Of a DNA stretch of 64,000 nucleotides, positions 1-9,193 are shown one piece after another. Below the pieces are notes generated by a model. That model saw only the letters and a list, made by a program, of their open reading frames with translations, had not been told where the DNA came from and did no database searches. Both the position numbers and the translations under genes were made by a program. The first letter of the stretch is position 1. Every line of letters starts with the position of its first letter. This DNA is from Pseudomonas sp. MPC6. GTDB lineage: Bacteria > Pseudomonadota > Gammaproteobacteria > Pseudomonadales > Pseudomonadaceae. The stretch covers positions 2,569,001-2,633,000 of the forward strand of contig NZ_CP034783.1 of NCBI RefSeq assembly GCF_006094435.1, written 5' to 3'.

Positions 1-711
1 ACCGTCCATGCCCAGCGCCGCGATATTCGGGTTCAGGTACGAGCCGCCCATGATGTCGAGGATCACATTGACGCCTTTGCCAGCAGTTTTCTCCTGGATG
101 ACCTGGACGAAATCCTGCTCGCGATAATTGATCGCCTCGGCCCCCAGCTGACGAATCGCCGCGCACTTTTCTTCACTGCCCGCCGTGGCGAAGGCCTTGA
201 TCCCGAATTCGCGACACAACATCAGCGCGGTGGTGCCGATGCCGCTGGTTCCGCCATGGATCAATGCGCGCTGGCCTTTGCTGGCGCCACCGAGGTCGAA
301 CAGGTTGGCCCACACGGTGAAGAAGGTTTCCGGGATCGCCGCGGCTTGCAGCCAGTCCATGCCTTGGGGAATCGGCAGTGCCTGACTGGCCGGGGCGACG
401 CAATACTGCGCATATCCGCCGCCATTGGTCAGCGCACACACGCTATCGCCGAGGATGAACTCAGTGACGCCCTGGCCGATCGCCACGACTTCACCGGCCA
501 CTTCCAGCCCGGGGATGGGGCTCATGCCGGGTTTCATCGGGTACTTGCCCGCGCGCTGAATCACGTCGGGGCGGTTGACGCCGGCGGCGTGGACGCGGAT
601 CAGTATTTCGCCGGGCCCAGGGGTGGGGACGGGGACCTGGTTGGGTTGCAGGACTTCGGGGCCTCCGGGTTGGGTGATTTCAACCTGGGTCATGGTTTGG
701 GGCAAAGTCAT
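1..711 (-). CDS. NAD(P)H:quinone oxidoreductase, PIG3-like (3' end outside window)
   Basis: Zinc-independent medium-chain dehydrogenase/reductase that would reduce quinones with NADPH in the cytoplasm. 237 codons are visible and the reading frame is still open at base 1, so the C-terminal part is missing. The N-terminus has the family pattern of a GroES-like fold (PGPGEILIRVHAAGVNRPD) and further on a Rossmann segment ending with GVNVILDIMGGSYLNPN, typical of the PIG3/TP53I3 subgroup. ATG at 711 is preceded by an AGG-type ribosome site; a second ATG lies six codons downstream. It is transcribed in the same direction as the pirin gene, from which it is separated by a 16-bp-stem inverted repeat. 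Confidence 0.9.
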   Translation of the reverse strand, partial: MTLPQTMTQVEITQPGGPEVLQPNQVPVPTPGPGEILIRVHAAGVNRPDVIQRAGKYPMKPGMSPIPGLEVAGEVVAIGQGVTEFILGDSVCALTNGGGYAQYCVAPASQALPIPQGMDWLQAAAIPETFFTVWANLFDLGGASKGQRALIHGGTSGIGTTALMLCREFGIKAFATAGSEEKCAAIRQLGAEAINYREQDFVQVIQEKTAGKGVNVILDIMGGSYLNPNIAALGMDG

Positions 712-765
712 GTCGTCTACCTGTCTGGAAGGTGATCTGTAGATAGGACCGCGTCGTCGCGCGGT

Positions 766-809
766 AGATCAAAAGATCGCAACAGCAACAGCCTGCGATC
801 TTTTGATCT
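766..809. terminator. Perfect 16-bp inverted repeat, probable terminator after pirin gene
   Basis: AGATCAAAAGATCGCA and its exact complement are separated by a 12-base loop. The repeat touches the pirin stop codon and lies before the quinone oxidoreductase start. Related GATCAAAAGATCGCA inverted repeats occur at 61.07 and 63.1 kb, so this is a dispersed family, possibly serving as transcription terminators. Confidence 0.6.
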
Positions 810-1531
810 TATGGCATTTGCGGCAGTTCCTGCGGGCGCAGGTCGAACACCAACACCTCGGCATCCACACCCTTGCTCAAGGTCAACAGCTGTTCATCGC
901 GAACCCGCACCCCATCGCCTTCCTGCAACAGCACGCCGTTGAGTTCGACGCTGCCCCGGGCTACATGCACATAGGCATAGCGATTCGCACCCAGCGCCAG
1001 GCTGGCGCTTTCCTTGCCATCGATCAGGCCGGCATACACCCGCGCATCCTGGCGCACCTTCAGCGAACCCTGTGTCCCCTCAGGGGAAATGATCAGTTGC
1101 AGGCGGCCGCGTTTCTTCTGTGTGCTGAAATGCTCCTGCTGATAACGCGGTTTGGCGCCGCTCAGTTCCGGCACGATCCAGATTTGCAGGAAATGCACCG
1201 GCCGGGTCGCCGAGTGGTTGAACTCGCTGTGAGCGACGCCGCTGCCGGCGCTCATCAGTTGCACATCGCCGGGGCGGATCACCGAACCGGTGCCCAGGGT
1301 GTCCTTGTGTTCCAGGGCGCCTTCGAGCACATAGGAGAAAATCTCCATGTCGCGGTGCGGGTGCTGCCCAAAGCCTTTGCCGGCCGCCACGCGATCATCG
1401 TTGATCACCAGCAGGTCGGAAAATCCCTGCTCTTTCGGGTTGCGGTAGTTGGCGAAGGAAAAGGTGTGGAAGGACTTCAACCAACCGTGATTGGCGGCGC
1501 CGCGATCAGAAGCTTTGCGAAGGGTCAGCAT
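809..1531 (-). CDS. Pirin family protein
   Basis: Bicupin protein of 240 aa; some pirins are quercetinases (YhhW-like) and others act as redox-sensing cofactors. The N-terminal cupin keeps the pirin metal-ligand signature FGQHPHRDMEIFSYVLEG (about residues 54-71) and the downstream SGSGVAHSEFN segment, giving the expected three His and one Glu. Length is normal for bacterial pirins. The start at 1531 has an AGGAGA ribosome site eight bases upstream. The substrate cannot be read from sequence. It is divergent from the GlxA-type regulator at 1853, with a palindrome between them. Confidence 0.9.
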   Translation of the reverse strand: MLTLRKASDRGAANHGWLKSFHTFSFANYRNPKEQGFSDLLVINDDRVAAGKGFGQHPHRDMEIFSYVLEGALEHKDTLGTGSVIRPGDVQLMSAGSGVAHSEFNHSATRPVHFLQIWIVPELSGAKPRYQQEHFSTQKKRGRLQLIISPEGTQGSLKVRQDARVYAGLIDGKESASLALGANRYAYVHVARGSVELNGVLLQEGDGVRVRDEQLLTLSKGVDAEVLVFDLRPQELPQMP

Positions 1532-1645
1532 GATGGAATTCTCCTGTGGGGACGTTGATTCGTCCGAGTGAGGAGAAGGTTAATGGTTACTGGTGGGTGC
1601 AATAAGTAGGTGGAAATTGAAATACTGTCGCGTTTAGGTTGACAG

Positions 1646-1659
1646 TTAGCCGCGGCTAA
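1646..1659. promoter_or_regulatory. Palindromic operator candidate TTAGCCGCGGCTAA
   Basis: A perfect 14-base palindrome immediately follows a TTGACA hexamer, and a further TTAGCCG half copy lies about 25 bases on (near 1670). It sits between the divergent pirin and GlxA-type genes, where a repressor or activator site would be expected. The protein that binds is unknown. Confidence 0.4.
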
Positions 1660-1710
1660 TAAGGTATTCTTAGCCGACACTGCATCTCTTAATGCCGGGC
1701 GCATACCCTT

Positions 1711-1800
1711 GTGGGAGCGGGCTTGCTCGCGAAAGCGGTTTGACAGTCACCATCATTGTTGAATGTGAAAACGCTTTCGCGAGCAAGCCCGCTCCCACAG
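1711..1800. repeat. REP inverted pair
   Basis: Two GTGGGAGCGGGCTTGCTCGC-type arms in opposite orientation, about 90 bases end to end. This is the standard Pseudomonas REP doublet, able to fold into a long hairpin. It lies upstream of the gene at 1853. Confidence 0.9.
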
Positions 1801-1852
1801 GGGTTTGGTGTTTGGCAGACTTACCTTCTTATGACCTCAGTGATTTGAACTC

Positions 1853-2803
1853 ATGAAAACCGTGGCAATGGTGTTGTTCCCCGACTTTCTCCTGCTCGAC
1901 ATGGCCGGGCCCATGGAGGTGTTTTCCATCGCCAACCGTTATCTGCCACAGGCCCAGCGCTATGAGCTGTCCACCATCGGCACCGAACACGGCGCGCTGC
2001 AGGCCTCCAACGGCGTCAGCGTCCAGGCCGACCGGCACATCGATCAGGCAACCGAGGCCTATGACCTGTTACTGGTGCCCGGCGGTCCCGGGGCCTATAA
2101 CGAAAAACATCCGCCGTTGCTTGGCTGGCTGCACGGCGCTGTCAGCCGCGCAGGCCGGTATGGTTCGATCTGCACCGGCGCCTTCGTGCTGGGGCATGCC
2201 GGGCTGCTCGACGGCTACCGCGTCACCACCCACTGGCACTACACCGAACGACTGGTCAAGGGCTTTCCCAAAGCGAGGGTAGAGACCGACCAGATCTACG
2301 TGCTGGACCGTAACCTCATCACGTCCGGCGGCGTCACTGCCGGTATCGACCTGGCGCTGGCGGTGGTCGCCGAAGACCATGGCAAGAAAGTCGCCCAGGA
2401 CGTGGCCAAGGTGTTGCTGGTGGTGATGAAGCGCCAGGGCGGGCAGGCGCAATTCAGCCCGTTGACGGCCGCCGTCGCCCCGCAGGAAACGCCGGTGACC
2501 CGCGTGCAGAACTACATGCTCGAGCATCTCGATGAAACCTTCAGCATCGAGCGCATGGCCGGCTTGGCCACTATGAGCCCACGGCATTTCGCCAGGGTCT
2601 TTACCCGGGAAGTGAACATGACGCCCATGGAGTTTTTGCAGAGTGCGCGCATCGATTGCGCCAGGAACCTGCTGGAAACCAGCGACCTGCCCCTCAAGAC
2701 CGTGGCCTTCAAAAGTGGCTTCGGCAGCGTGCGGCACATGCGTTTCCTGTTCAGTGAAAAGCTCGGCCTGACCCCGACCCAGTACCGCGAACAGTTCAGC
2801 TAG
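1853..2803 (+). CDS. GlxA family transcriptional regulator (DJ-1/PfpI + AraC HTH)
   Basis: 316-aa DNA-binding regulator. Residues about 1-190 form a DJ-1/PfpI-like domain (PGGPGAYNE and the nucleophile-elbow-like GSICTGAFVLGHAG are visible). Residues about 220-316 are a double AraC-type helix-turn-helix (IERMAGLATMSPRHFARVF, then LKTVAFKSGFGSVRHMRFLF). Family members such as CdhR, ArgR and GbdR respond to amino-acid or quaternary-amine catabolites, but the ligand here is not deducible. The ribosome site is weak. It stands alone, followed by an unrelated regulator. Confidence 0.9.
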   Translation: MKTVAMVLFPDFLLLDMAGPMEVFSIANRYLPQAQRYELSTIGTEHGALQASNGVSVQADRHIDQATEAYDLLLVPGGPGAYNEKHPPLLGWLHGAVSRAGRYGSICTGAFVLGHAGLLDGYRVTTHWHYTERLVKGFPKARVETDQIYVLDRNLITSGGVTAGIDLALAVVAEDHGKKVAQDVAKVLLVVMKRQGGQAQFSPLTAAVAPQETPVTRVQNYMLEHLDETFSIERMAGLATMSPRHFARVFTREVNMTPMEFLQSARIDCARNLLETSDLPLKTVAFKSGFGSVRHMRFLFSEKLGLTPTQYREQFS

Positions 2804-2987
2804 AGCATTCTTGTCCGTTGTGCGCACCCTGATGTCCGCGACGCTCCCACCATGGTGGTTGTACCGTCACCGAGGCCTGCCAAGATAGCGCTGAACCCTT
2901 TGCGATGGAGATGCGGGAGCCTGGATGAGGTGTGCGATAGAGCGTTGCTGCACTGTGCGCCGGTCCGGTTCCAGCACGAGAACCTGC

Positions 2988-4406
2988 ATGAACAGCCTCA
3001 GAGATTTGAACAGCGAAGCGCTGCTGCGATTCGGTCCCTATGTGTTCCACCTGCGTCAGCGACTGGTCCTGCAGGGTGATCGGCCGCTGCGCATGGGTGG
3101 ACGGGCCCTGGATATCTTGCAGGTGCTGGTGGAGCGTGCCGGCTCAGTGGTCGGCAAGGACGAGCTGATCGCGCGGGTCTGGCCGACGTCGGTGGTCGAG
3201 GACATCAACCTGCGGGTGCACATTGCGGCGTTGCGCCGGGCATTGGCTGACGGCCAGGACGGGCAGCGTTATATCGTCAATATTCCGCAACGCGGCTACA
3301 GCTTCATCGCACCGGTGCAGCACGAACCGGACGGTGCGCCGGTCTCGCTCGAGACGCTGCAGAAAGCCCGGCACAACCTGCCTGCGCGGTTGTCGCCGGT
3401 GACAGGGAGGGACTCGATCGTCGGCAGCCTGGTGCGGCAGCTGCCCGTTCGCCGGCTGATGACCCTGGTCGGTCCCGCCGGCATCGGCAAGACCACCGTA
3501 GCATTGCGCGTGGCCGAGTTGCTGTTGCAGCACTATCAGGATGGCGTCTGGCGGGTGGATCTGGCGGTAATCGATGACCCGGCGCAAGTGATCGATCATT
3601 TGAGGCGAGTGCTCGAACTGGACGTTGGCACCCGCCTTGACGTGTTGGCGCAACGGCATACGTTGCTACTGCTCGATAATTGCGAACACCTGCTCGACCC
3701 TTGCCGGACTTTGGTCGAAGACTTGCTGATGGCAGCGCCCCGGTTGTCGATCCTGGTGACCAGTCGCGAACCGTTGCAGGCGTCGGGGGAAACGGTGCAG
3801 CGTTTGCCACCTTTGGCGGTACCGCCCGCTTCGGCGATGCACAGTGTGACCGAGGCCATGGGCTATTCGGCGGTGCAGTTGTTCGTCAGCCGTGCACGCG
3901 CCCGTCAGCAAGGCTTTACCCTGCGGGAACAGGACCTGCAGGCTGTAAGGGAAATCTGTCGGCGGCTCGATGGTTTGCCCCTGGCCATCGAACTGGCGGC
4001 AGTGCAAATCGACGCGTTGGCGCTGGTCGGTTTGCAGGCCCAGCTCGACAATTGTTTTGAGCTGCTGACCCAGGGCCGGCGTACGGCGGTCCCACGGCAT
4101 CAAACCCTGAAAGCGGCGCTGGACTGGAGCTATGAACGGCTGAGTCCGGTGGAGCAGGCCGTTTTGCAGCGTCTGGCAGTATTCAAGAGGGCCTTTACCC
4201 TGGAAGCGGCAATCGGCGTGATCGGTTGCGCGCAGCTGCTGCCTGGCCGTCTGGTCGAAGTGATCGAACGCCTGGCGCTAAAATCCTTGCTGTCGCTGGA
4301 GCAGGGCAGCGGCGTGACTCGTTACGGTTTCCTCAACACCACTCGCAGCTACGCCCTGGAAAAACTCCAACACGAGGGTAATGCTGAATTTCAGGCGGCC
4401 AGATAG
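2988..4406 (+). CDS. Winged-helix/NB-ARC-like ATPase regulator, half-length paralogue
   Basis: About 472 aa. An OmpR/CadC-type winged helix (about residues 10-100, including VVEDINLRVHIAALRRAL) is followed by a STAND-type ATPase with Walker A GPAGIGKTT and Walker B TLLLLDNCEHL. The layout matches the convergent 932-aa gene at 4391-7189, but this copy stops just after the ATPase (LNTTRSYALEKL) and lacks the TPR-like sensor half. I chose ATG 2988 because it aligns with the paralogue's N-terminus; ATG 2925 in the same frame is possible. The 3' end overlaps the convergent gene by 16 bases. Either a naturally short regulator or a truncated duplicate. Confidence 0.75.
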   Translation: MNSLRDLNSEALLRFGPYVFHLRQRLVLQGDRPLRMGGRALDILQVLVERAGSVVGKDELIARVWPTSVVEDINLRVHIAALRRALADGQDGQRYIVNIPQRGYSFIAPVQHEPDGAPVSLETLQKARHNLPARLSPVTGRDSIVGSLVRQLPVRRLMTLVGPAGIGKTTVALRVAELLLQHYQDGVWRVDLAVIDDPAQVIDHLRRVLELDVGTRLDVLAQRHTLLLLDNCEHLLDPCRTLVEDLLMAAPRLSILVTSREPLQASGETVQRLPPLAVPPASAMHSVTEAMGYSAVQLFVSRARARQQGFTLREQDLQAVREICRRLDGLPLAIELAAVQIDALALVGLQAQLDNCFELLTQGRRTAVPRHQTLKAALDWSYERLSPVEQAVLQRLAVFKRAFTLEAAIGVIGCAQLLPGRLVEVIERLALKSLLSLEQGSGVTRYGFLNTTRSYALEKLQHEGNAEFQAAR

Positions 4407-7189
4407 CGCTGCAAGCGATCGAGTAAGCAACGGACCGTCGTCAGGTCCGGTGTGCTGAAGCCTTCGGTGAAGCGCTGGTAGATCGGCGCCAGGAGCTCAT
4501 GGGCTTGCCCATAACGGCCCTGACGCAGCCAAAGCTGCGCCAATGCGGTGGCGCTGCTCAGTTCCCAGGTCAGGGCGCCTTGGGTTTTTGCCACGTTGAG
4601 CGCCCTGATCAATAGCGCCTCGGCCGCCGCGGTTTTCAGCGGGCAGTCTTCGCTCAGTAGCGCTTGTGCCCTGGCCCGCAGAATCTCCGGCGTGCTCCAG
4701 CCTGCAGCGCCGGTATCGGCCCGGTGCAGCAAGGCGTCATCGACGAAACGGCTGTCCAGCGTGACCATGATGTCCTTGATCAACCCGCTGCCCGGTTGTG
4801 GCTGCGGTCGCGCTTCGGGGTGGTCGATCACCTGCGCATACTGGCGAGCCCAGGTGTAGAACAGCAGCACCGAATGTTTTTGGGCTTGCTCCAGCAGCAG
4901 GCGCAACAGTTCGCGGGCGGTACGGGTATCGCCGTTGTAATGGGCGATCAGGCAGCCGGCCAGCGCCAGGGTGTAGCAGATGGACGTGCCGTGGTCGATC
5001 TGGATCGCGATATCCAGCGCCTGGCGGGCAGTGCGCCAGGCCTGTTCCGGTTGACCCTGCAACCAGAGAATGCGCGCCAGGATGGTCAGGGCGGCAACGC
5101 TCTGGTCGTACTGCACGCCGAAACCGTGGGTAAAGCGGTTGAGGTGCCCGCTCTGGGCCATGCGCTGCAGGACCTGTTCGGCATTCACCCGTGCCGCTGG
5201 TTGATCGCCAGCGAAGTGCAGGGCCAGCACCCGCAAGCGCTGCGCACTGAGGGACAATAGTGCATCGCCCTGCAGCCCCAACTGGTCGAACTGCCGGCTC
5301 TGTTCCAGCGCCGTTTGATAGTTGGCGCAACCGAGGTTGACCGCCATGTGCCCGGACACCGCTCGCAGTTGACCATCCAGGTCGTTGCACGATGTGGCCA
5401 GCGCCCGGGCGTCGACAAAGGCTTCGACCGTTTCCGCCGTTCCGCCCTGGGTGTGGTAGCACGAACTGCCAAGGGCCAGCTTGAGGGTCATTTTCAGTTG
5501 CGCGCAGCGCTCGGGTGCGGCGTCGAGCAAGGCCAGCGCCTTGCGCACATAGGCCCCGTGTTCCTTGAGCAGCGACAGTTCCTGCCACAGCGGCGTGGAC
5601 GTCGCGGCCAGATGGATCGCCAGGGTCTGCGGTCCTTGGGCAGTCAGGCCCCAGTCGAGGGCCGAGCGAATGTCTTCCAGGCTTCGGGCGTAGCGCTCGA
5701 TCCACAGTCGGGTCGCGATCAGCTCCCAGTCGTGCCGGGCCTGACGCATCAGGGTCAGGCAGTGTTCGGCATGGCGTTCCCGGGTGCCCTGCAAATCGGC
5801 GGCCTGGTCGAGTTTTTCCAGGGCATAGCTGCGAGTGGTGTCGAGTAGACGGTAGAACACTTCTTCATCGCCCACTTCCACGTTGAGCAGCGATTTGGCC
5901 ACCAGTTGCGTGATCGAGCCAAACACCGTGCGGGGTTCGATGTGTTCGCCGACAATCACCGCCGCGGCCGACTGCAGGGTGAAGCCACCCCTGAATATCC
6001 CCAGTCGACGCAGGCAGGTCTGTTCGCACGGGCTGAGCAGTTCGAAGCTCCAGTCCAGCGTGGCGCGCAGGGTTTGATGGCGCCCCAGCGCCGAATGACC
6101 GCCTTGGGTGAGCAGGTCAAAACTGCCTTGCAGTTGCTCCAGCAGGCCGCTCAGGCCCAGGCTGCCTACCTGCGCCGCCGCCAGTTCGATGGCCAGCGGA
6201 ATGCCGTCCAGACGACGGCAGATTTCAATGGCCAGCGGCAACTCGTCATCGGTCAGTTCGAAGCTGTCATGGCTGGCCATCGCCCGTTCGACGAACAACT
6301 GCAGCGCGGAGAACTCCAGGGCCCGGGCGCGCTCGGTGATGGGGGGAGGGCAGTCCAGCGAGTCCAGGCGCTGGACGTATTCGCCTTCGGCCCGCAGGCT
6401 CTCGCGGCTGGTGGCCAGGATATGCACCTGGGGTGCACCGCGCAGGATGCTTTCGCTCAGTACCGCGATCGCGTCGATCAGGTGTTCACAGTTGTCGATC
6501 ACCAGCAGCATCTGTCGCTCGCGCAAGCACGCCGCGAGGCCGCTCGTGGGTTCTGCATCGTGCAGTGACAGGTCAAGCAGCGTCGCCAGGTGATGGGTGA
6601 TCATCGACGGGTCGTTGATGGGGGCCAGGTCCAACAGGCGGATGCCGTCCCGGTAGCGCCCGAGCAGTTGTTCGGCAACGCGCAACGCCACGGTGGTCTT
6701 GCCGATGCCGCCGGGGCCGACCAGGGTGATGAAGCGCTGGCGAGCCAGTTGCACCACCAGACTGTCGACCAATGACTGGCGACCGATCGGGCGGGTGCGG
6801 CGTACGGGCAGGTTGTGGCCGTTCGGTGGGGGGGCGTCGCTACCGGGATGTGGGGCGACCTGTTCCAGCGAATAGGGCGCTACAAAACTGTAGCCACGCT
6901 GGGCGACGGTGACGATGTAACGCTGGCCGGCCTGACCGTCGCCAAGGGCTTTGCGCAACGCCGCCATGTGTACACGCAGGTTGATGTCTTCCACGATGCT
7001 TTTTGGCCAGACCCGGGCGATCAGCGATTGTTTGCTGACCACATTCCCGGCGTGTTCCAGCAGGATCAACAGAATGTCCAGGGCTCTCCGACCCAGGCGC
7101 AAGGGCTGGTCGGCTTCCATCACCAGGCGTTGGCTGGGATAGACCCGGTAAGGGCCAAAATGGATGGCCTGTTCGGGGAAAAGGGTCAA
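4391..7189 (-). CDS. Winged-helix/STAND ATPase/TPR transcriptional regulator
   Basis: 932-aa regulator. An N-terminal Trans_reg_C winged helix (VVEDINLRVHMAALRKAL) is followed by an NB-ARC-like ATPase (Walker A GPGGIGKTT, Walker B MLLVIDNCEHL, and the ATSRE sensor segment) and a C-terminal half of about 450 residues rich in helical TPR-like repeats. STAND proteins of this build usually act as ligand-gated transcription activators; the signal is unknown. The start codon is TTG at 7189, supported by GGAG seven bases upstream. It is tail to tail with a half-length paralogue, which suggests an inverted local duplication. Confidence 0.85.
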   Translation of the reverse strand: MTLFPEQAIHFGPYRVYPSQRLVMEADQPLRLGRRALDILLILLEHAGNVVSKQSLIARVWPKSIVEDINLRVHMAALRKALGDGQAGQRYIVTVAQRGYSFVAPYSLEQVAPHPGSDAPPPNGHNLPVRRTRPIGRQSLVDSLVVQLARQRFITLVGPGGIGKTTVALRVAEQLLGRYRDGIRLLDLAPINDPSMITHHLATLLDLSLHDAEPTSGLAACLRERQMLLVIDNCEHLIDAIAVLSESILRGAPQVHILATSRESLRAEGEYVQRLDSLDCPPPITERARALEFSALQLFVERAMASHDSFELTDDELPLAIEICRRLDGIPLAIELAAAQVGSLGLSGLLEQLQGSFDLLTQGGHSALGRHQTLRATLDWSFELLSPCEQTCLRRLGIFRGGFTLQSAAAVIVGEHIEPRTVFGSITQLVAKSLLNVEVGDEEVFYRLLDTTRSYALEKLDQAADLQGTRERHAEHCLTLMRQARHDWELIATRLWIERYARSLEDIRSALDWGLTAQGPQTLAIHLAATSTPLWQELSLLKEHGAYVRKALALLDAAPERCAQLKMTLKLALGSSCYHTQGGTAETVEAFVDARALATSCNDLDGQLRAVSGHMAVNLGCANYQTALEQSRQFDQLGLQGDALLSLSAQRLRVLALHFAGDQPAARVNAEQVLQRMAQSGHLNRFTHGFGVQYDQSVAALTILARILWLQGQPEQAWRTARQALDIAIQIDHGTSICYTLALAGCLIAHYNGDTRTARELLRLLLEQAQKHSVLLFYTWARQYAQVIDHPEARPQPQPGSGLIKDIMVTLDSRFVDDALLHRADTGAAGWSTPEILRARAQALLSEDCPLKTAAAEALLIRALNVAKTQGALTWELSSATALAQLWLRQGRYGQAHELLAPIYQRFTEGFSTPDLTTVRCLLDRLQRYLAA

Positions 7190-7378
7190 CGGGGCACTCC
7201 GCGCAAATTCACAACGATTAACGCGTACTGCGTCAGGTCTGCGCCCAAAACTCTCCTATCAGGGCTGATGCGTCAAGAGCATGCCAAAGATCGTGGCGCG
7301 ACTGGCGTAGCGCATGAGCCACTGCATCGGGACGCGGATCAGCTGCGTACCGATGAACAATGGTCAATGCCCAACCTT

Positions 7379-7477
7379 GTAGGAGCGAGCTCGCTCGCGA
7401 TGGACTCAAAGGCAACGCGTTCATTCAGAAGGAACGCGTTATCGTTAACGTCCATCGCGAGCGAGCTCGCTCCTACA
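7379..7477. repeat. REP inverted pair
   Basis: GTAGGAGCGAGCTCGCTCGCGATGG and its complement flank about 50 bases that contain a second nested ACGCGTT inverted repeat. It occupies most of the gap between the two minus-strand regulators. No gene was seen in 7190-7499. Confidence 0.9.
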
Positions 7478-7499
7478 GGGGCCACGGCAAGCCTGGCGA

Positions 7500-7913
7500 C
7501 TACTGGAGGGTGCGGGGGAGGGCTCGCAGGGTCTGGCAGCGCCAGGCAAACGGGTTGATGCCCTCGCTGCGGGTGAAGATATGGCAGAAGTGCGCCTGAT
7601 CGCAGAAGCCGCATTCCAGGCTGATTTGCGTCAGCGTCAAGTCAGTGTTGCGAATCAGCTGCTTGGCCCGCGCAATGCGCTGGTGACGAATCCAGTCCTG
7701 GGGCGAGAGGCCGGTGCTGCACTTGAACGCGCGGGAGAAATGACTGCGCGAGAGCGCACAGGCCTGGGCCAGTTCGGTGACTTCCAGCGGTTCACCGAGA
7801 CGGTCGAGGATCAGCTGCTTGACCAGGCGCACGCGCCATTGGGTGAGGCCACCGGTGGTTTTCTTCGTTTCATTGACTGGCGCGCGAGCAGCGCTTTGCT
7901 GACAGTGAGCCAT
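7500..7913 (-). CDS. Short AraC-family transcriptional regulator
   Basis: 137-aa protein that is essentially only the AraC/XylS DNA-binding domain: ELAQACALSRSHFSRAFK (first helix-turn-helix) and LTQISLECGFCDQAHFCHIFTR (second). It has no N-terminal sensor domain, so it may respond through its abundance or through a partner. Short AraC proteins of this kind are common in Pseudomonas. It is divergent from the LysR gene at 8073 across about 160 bases. Confidence 0.85.
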   Translation of the reverse strand: MAHCQQSAARAPVNETKKTTGGLTQWRVRLVKQLILDRLGEPLEVTELAQACALSRSHFSRAFKCSTGLSPQDWIRHQRIARAKQLIRNTDLTLTQISLECGFCDQAHFCHIFTRSEGINPFAWRCQTLRALPRTLQ

Positions 7914-8072
7914 GGCAAATGTCCGTGTTGGAGAGATCCATTCTTGGTCCCGGGCGCTCTGGCAAGCGAGTTAATCGTTGTTAATTCTTCGTTTGTGACG
8001 GGCAGTCTCGAGCAAAGTCAGACACAATCTTCAGCCCCCGCGCCTGGCTGAACACATAAGGGACTCTTGCTG

Positions 8073-8993
8073 ATGAACCGTAACGATCTGCGCCGCGTCG
8101 ACATGAACCTGCTGGTGATTTTCGAGGCCTTGATGTTTGAAAAGAACCTGACCCGTGTGGCGGAAAAGCTGTTCATGGGCCAACCGGCGGTGAGCGCGGC
8201 GCTGGGGCGATTACGCGATTTGTTCGACGATCCGCTGTTGCTGCGCAACGGCCGCGGGATGGAACCGACGGCGCGCGCGCTGGCGATTCTCAAGGAACTG
8301 CAGCCGGCGATGGACACCATTTCCGGGGCGGTCAGCCGGGCCAAGGAATTCGATCCGGCGACCAGCTGCGATGTGTTTCGCATCGGGCTTTCGGACGATG
8401 CCGAGTTTGGCTTGTTCCCGCCGTTGTTGACGCAACTGCGGGAGGAGGCGCCGGGGATCATTGTTGTGGTGCGTCGGGCCAACTATCTGTTGATGCCAGC
8501 GTTGCTGGCGTCAGGGGAGATCTCGGTGGGGGTCAGTTACACCACGGATCTGCCGGCCAATGCCAAGCGCAAGACGTTGCGCGACATTCCATGCAAGGTG
8601 TTGCGCGGTGACAAGCGACCGGGGTCGCTGACCCTGGACGAATACTGTGAGCGGCCCCATGCGATGGTGTCGTTTTCAGGGGATCTGAGCGGCAACATCG
8701 ATCTAGACCTGGCGAAGATCGGGCGCAGTCGACGGGTGGTATTGGGAGTGCCGCAGTTCAGTGGGTTGCGGGCGCTGCTGGCCGGGACGGAGATGATTGC
8801 GACGGTGCCTGATTATGCGGCGTGTGCGTTGGTCGAGGGGTGTGCGTTGCGCACCGAGGATCCACCCTTTCCGATAGAGGCGGCGCAGCTGTCGATGGCG
8901 TGGAGCGGGGTGCATGACAATGATCCGGCGGAACGGTGGTTGCGGGCGCGGATCGGTCAGTTCATGTCCGAGCCGCTGAACATCCCGATCTGA
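8073..8993 (+). CDS. LysR-family transcriptional regulator
   Basis: 306-aa LTTR. The N-terminal helix-turn-helix reads LTRVAEKLFMGQPAVSAALGRLR (counted within residues 25-50), followed by an effector-binding domain. ATG 8073 is preferred over the upstream in-frame TTG because AGGGAC sits at the right distance before it. It lies directly upstream of, and in the same direction as, the monooxygenase/amidohydrolase/isochorismatase operon that begins at 9194. It probably controls that operon, though that is inference from position only. Confidence 0.9.
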   Translation: MNRNDLRRVDMNLLVIFEALMFEKNLTRVAEKLFMGQPAVSAALGRLRDLFDDPLLLRNGRGMEPTARALAILKELQPAMDTISGAVSRAKEFDPATSCDVFRIGLSDDAEFGLFPPLLTQLREEAPGIIVVVRRANYLLMPALLASGEISVGVSYTTDLPANAKRKTLRDIPCKVLRGDKRPGSLTLDEYCERPHAMVSFSGDLSGNIDLDLAKIGRSRRVVLGVPQFSGLRALLAGTEMIATVPDYAACALVEGCALRTEDPPFPIEAAQLSMAWSGVHDNDPAERWLRARIGQFMSEPLNIPI

Positions 8994-9193
8994 AAAAGAG
9001 CACGTACATCCAATTTTCTCCGCCTTCACCCCGGCACTATCAAACCCGGTTCCGGCGCCTTGACGCCGGTGATTTTTGATTTGTGCAAGGTAGTCTATGA
9101 ACGTTTCGCGACGGGAGGCTGCAAAGCCCCGCATCCTTACCGCCGGCCCGGGGCGGCTGGCATTCAATCTTCGTTACCGCGGAGCCTTGCGTC

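Noticed and set aside
7233..7424. 63-aa minus-strand protein
   Set aside because: Runs into the REP element and shows no protein-like feature apart from that.
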